This document shows positions 63,153 to 64,000 of a stretch of 64,000 nucleotides of DNA, in pieces. Every line of letters starts with the position of its first letter. The first letter of the stretch is position 1. Position numbers and translations under genes: made by a program. The notes beneath the pieces are model-generated. The model saw only the letters and a list, made by a program, of their open reading frames with translations, was not told the origin of the DNA and ran no database searches. The stretch comes from Pukyongia sp. (GTDB taxonomy: Bacteria > Bacteroidota > Bacteroidia > Flavobacteriales > Flavobacteriaceae). Where the stretch lies: assembly GCA_030148705.1 (NCBI GenBank), contig JASBSY010000005.1, positions 1 through 64,000 of the forward strand, read 5' to 3'.

Positions 63153-64000
63153 CTAGGGCTCCGGGTTTATTTTAAGTTCAACCAGTTCAATTTTCGTGCT
63201 GGAAACCTCGAGAATTTTGCAGGTAACGTTTTCAATTACAACGATTTCGTTCTGTTCAGGGATTTCTTCGGTGAAATTTACGATCATACCTCCCAGTGTC
63301 TCGTAGTTCTCGTTTTCCGGCAGGGAAAGTTTATACATCTCATTAATGTAGTCTACCTCCAACCGGGCGGAGAATTTATAATGTCCTTCGGCCAGTTCCT
63401 CCTCTATCAGTTCTACCGAATCGTGTTCGTCCTCGATCTCACCGAACAATTCTTCAATAATGTCTTCCACGGTCATAATTCCGGAGGTTCCACCGTATTC
63501 GTCGATAACCACCGCAATACTCTTTCGTTTTCGGGTAAGGATATTCAGCACATCCTTGGCTAGCATGGTTCCCGGTACGAAGACAACGGGAATAAGTACC
63601 TTTTTAATACTTTGCGGCTTTTTAAAAAGCTCGAAGGAATGCACATAGCCCATAATATCGTCGATATTCTCCTTATACACAAGGATCTTCGACAGGCCGG
63701 TTTGGGTAAAGATTCTGCTTAATTCCCTGGGGGTTGTTTTGATATCCACGGCAACGACTTCGGTCCTGGGGACCATCACTTCCCTGGACTTTACTTCGGA
63801 GAATTCAAGTGCATTTTGAAAGATCTGTATTTCTGAATCGATCTCGTCGCTTGTTTCCACAGTCTCCATCTGTTCACTGATATAGTTGCCCAGTTCGATC
63901 TTGCTAAAACTCAGCTGCACATGATCGCCCCTCGTCTTAAAGAAAACCTTCAAAACGATATCAGATATCCAGATAACGAATTCGGAGATAAAGGAGAATA
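63153..64000 (-). CDS. Hemolysin family (CNNM/CorC-type) CBS-domain protein, 5' truncated by window end
   Basis: EVKSREVMVPRTEVVAVDI, CBS pair, VVIDEYGGTSGIMTVEDIIEELFGEIEDEHD, CorC_HlyC C-terminus. Listed start is a TTG; frame stays open through position 64000 (..FSFISEFVIWISDIVLKVFFK). Confidence 0.93.
   Translation of the reverse strand, partial: FSFISEFVIWISDIVLKVFFKTRGDHVQLSFSKIELGNYISEQMETVETSDEIDSEIQIFQNALEFSEVKSREVMVPRTEVVAVDIKTTPRELSRIFTQTGLSKILVYKENIDDIMGYVHSFELFKKPQSIKKVLIPVVFVPGTMLAKDVLNILTRKRKSIAVVIDEYGGTSGIMTVEDIIEELFGEIEDEHDSVELIEEELAEGHYKFSARLEVDYINEMYKLSLPENENYETLGGMIVNFTEEIPEQNEIVVIENVTCKILEVSSTKIELVELKINPEP

Overview
The window looks like ordinary, densely packed core chromosome of a Flavobacteriaceae/Bacteroidetes bacterium. 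I found no convincing prophage, IS element, CRISPR array or rRNA. Recognisable blocks: initiator tRNA-Met with nearby hairpins and short repeats (1-480); RND efflux operon with small accessory genes (2141-8360); ABC-F ATPase; gliding/T9SS cluster gldKLMN (11931-16530) next to an arginase-fold gene and topA; miaB, sigma-54 activator, lptE, secG and groES/groEL (21320-27964); a metal-handling-looking locus (28358-32885); exosortase F pair xrtF plus partner (32896-33865); purH and mreBCD-mrdA-rodA (36201-43293); prc, surE, lpxB, NlpC/P60, comEC; two tandem POT peptide transporters with a DPP-IV-like peptidase; HMG-CoA reductase plus GYDIA-type GHMP kinase; PpiD/SurA-like PPIase; and a CBS-domain hemolysin-family protein running off the end. 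The best second-look items are an arginase-fold protein that appears to have lost half of its metal ligands beside the T9SS genes, an acetolactate-decarboxylase-like lipoprotein inside a putative metal locus, the XrtF pair, the GYDIA kinase, and two short genes missing from the ORF track (58 aa CPXCG protein; 30 aa Lys/Ala/Pro-rich H1-like peptide). All family calls come from reading the translations and from memory of the families; no database search was run.
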